Assembly: GCA_029975915.1 (NCBI GenBank)
Contig: JARKOC010000034.1
Span: 62,001-126,000 of the forward strand
DNA: 64,000 nucleotides
Source: Bryobacteraceae bacterium
GTDB lineage: Bacteria; Acidobacteriota; Terriglobia; Bryobacterales; Bryobacteraceae
Direction of reading: 5' to 3'
Part shown: positions 63,271 through 64,000 of the stretch, one piece after another
Layout of the letters: every line of letters starts with the position of its first letter
Position numbering within the stretch: position 1 is the stretch's first letter
The notes under the pieces: model-generated
Told to the model about the DNA's origin: nothing
Database searches by the model: none
Seen by the model: only the letters and a program-made list of their open reading frames with translations
Position numbers and translations under genes: made by a program

Positions 63271-64000
63271 TCAGGCCTCCCAAACGAACGCATCGAACTC
63301 GCGAACGGACCTGAATCCCAGCCGCTGGTAGAGCGACAGCGCGCGTTCGTTGGCGGCAGTGACGGTCAGCGAAGCTTCCTGCAGACCCGCAGCCAAGAGG
63401 CCTGTCAAGGCGCGGCGCATCAGTTCATATCCAGCCCCGGTTCCGCGAAGCGATGGTGAAACACAAACTTGAGCAACGTGTCCGGTGCTGGGCGCGACTA
63501 ATGTGCAAAGCGCTAACCCCTGCGGGACCCCTTCGGGATCGATGAGCACCCAACTGGCTGCCGGTTGCAGGATGCCGCAGCCCGGATAGTTGCTGATATT
63601 GTCCAGAAACCGTTTCGCGCCTTCCGCACTGCGATATTGGTCATTGATCCGGCCATCCACATGGCCGTGGTAAGAAGCCTCAATGAGGCGAGCCAGGTCG
63701 CGCGCCATGGTAGGGCTCCACCGCTCATATCTGAATCCGGGAGGGGGTGATATGGGCCTGAGCCGTACCGATGGTTCCAACTCTCCAATCATAAAGAATC
63801 GCCGGAAGGCGGCCGGAGCAGGCCCATGCGGAAGAACCTGGGGGCCGTGGATACTTAGCATCATCAACTGCGCTTCGATTCGGCGCAGCCAGCCGGCCGC
63901 CGGCAGCCCCGGCTGTGCCGTGAGATCTGGCCAGCCCGCGAGCGTGTCAAGCGCACCGCGCAGCAGTGTGTTTTCCGAAGGTCCACCTATCCACGGCGAA
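63271..64000 (-). CDS. GNAT acetyltransferase, 5' end beyond the window
   Basis: The frame is open on the minus strand to position 63999, so the start lies outside; an apparent start at 63867 is only internal. The part before the domain reads LRRIEAQLMMLSI, a segment common in longer acetyltransferases. The GNAT domain fills the last 145 residues, with VCVSPSLRGTGAGYELM as acetyl-CoA loop and NERALSLYQRLGF near the end. The acceptor is unknown. Confidence 0.82.
   Translation of the reverse strand, partial: SPWIGGPSENTLLRGALDTLAGWPDLTAQPGLPAAGWLRRIEAQLMMLSIHGPQVLPHGPAPAAFRRFFMIGELEPSVRLRPISPPPGFRYERWSPTMARDLARLIEASYHGHVDGRINDQYRSAEGAKRFLDNISNYPGCGILQPAASWVLIDPEGVPQGLALCTLVAPSTGHVAQVCVSPSLRGTGAGYELMRRALTGLLAAGLQEASLTVTAANERALSLYQRLGFRSVREFDAFVWEA

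Overview
The window is a 64 kb piece of a GC-rich bacterial chromosome that looks like an Acidobacteriota of the Bryobacterales/Solibacter type. This is an inference from gene content: many exported sugar-metabolism enzymes with twin-arginine leaders, a sulfatase, a DUF2961 hydrolase, a PEP-CTERM protein, a Tad-type pilus block and DUF6982-like proteins. No phage, insertion sequence, CRISPR array, rRNA or tRNA gene was recognised. Both ends cut through a gene.

Region 1 (1-23 kb) is mainly carbohydrate and secondary catabolism. It holds a 5'-truncated glycosyl-hydrolase-like protein coupled to a UroD-superfamily protein, a DUF2961/GH172 enzyme fused to HEAT repeats, an exported FucI-like isomerase, a GT-C-like membrane protein, a tyrosine phenol-lyase divergent from an Lrp-type regulator, a translationally coupled pair of exported amidohydrolases (the second without its metal ligands), a second UroD protein, a TIM-barrel sugar isomerase next to a Gfo/Idh/MocA oxidoreductase, a GH2 enzyme, a polysaccharide deacetylase and an arylsulfate sulfotransferase.

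Region 2 (23-36 kb) has a MoeA-like protein, an argC-argB-GNAT (ArgA-like) arginine operon behind a 12-bp-arm inverted repeat, a PEP-CTERM protein with its own promoter and terminator, a sulfatase, a Wzm-type ABC permease, nuoA overlapped by an alanyl-tRNA editing protein, a patatin, XerD and a CCA-adding-type nucleotidyltransferase.

Region 3 (36-43.4 kb) is the most distinctive system. Seven tightly packed genes encode a UroD-type methyltransferase, a corrinoid protein, a sugar-porter MFS transporter, a cobalamin-type homocysteine methyltransferase, DUF1638, a second UroD-type methyltransferase with His/Cys/Cys zinc ligands, and a 2Fe-2S corrinoid-reactivating protein. Together they look like a self-contained pathway that imports a methylated, perhaps sugar-like compound, strips its methyl group onto cob(I)alamin and passes it to homocysteine.

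Region 4 (43.4-54 kb) has a radical SAM/SPASM enzyme, a cupin, two small secreted Cys-rich proteins (one metallothionein-like) behind a strong promoter with an inverted repeat in its spacer, an exported sugar isomerase-like protein, a barstar-like protein, and a TetR-RND-TolC efflux operon whose operator covers the tetR start codon.

Region 5 (54-64 kb) carries the iron-sulfur operon iscR-iscS-iscU-iscA-hscB-hscA-iscX on the minus strand with a recognisable promoter/operator, a rhomboid protease with a zinc ribbon, cpaB-tadB-tadC, and a GNAT acetyltransferase running off the right edge.
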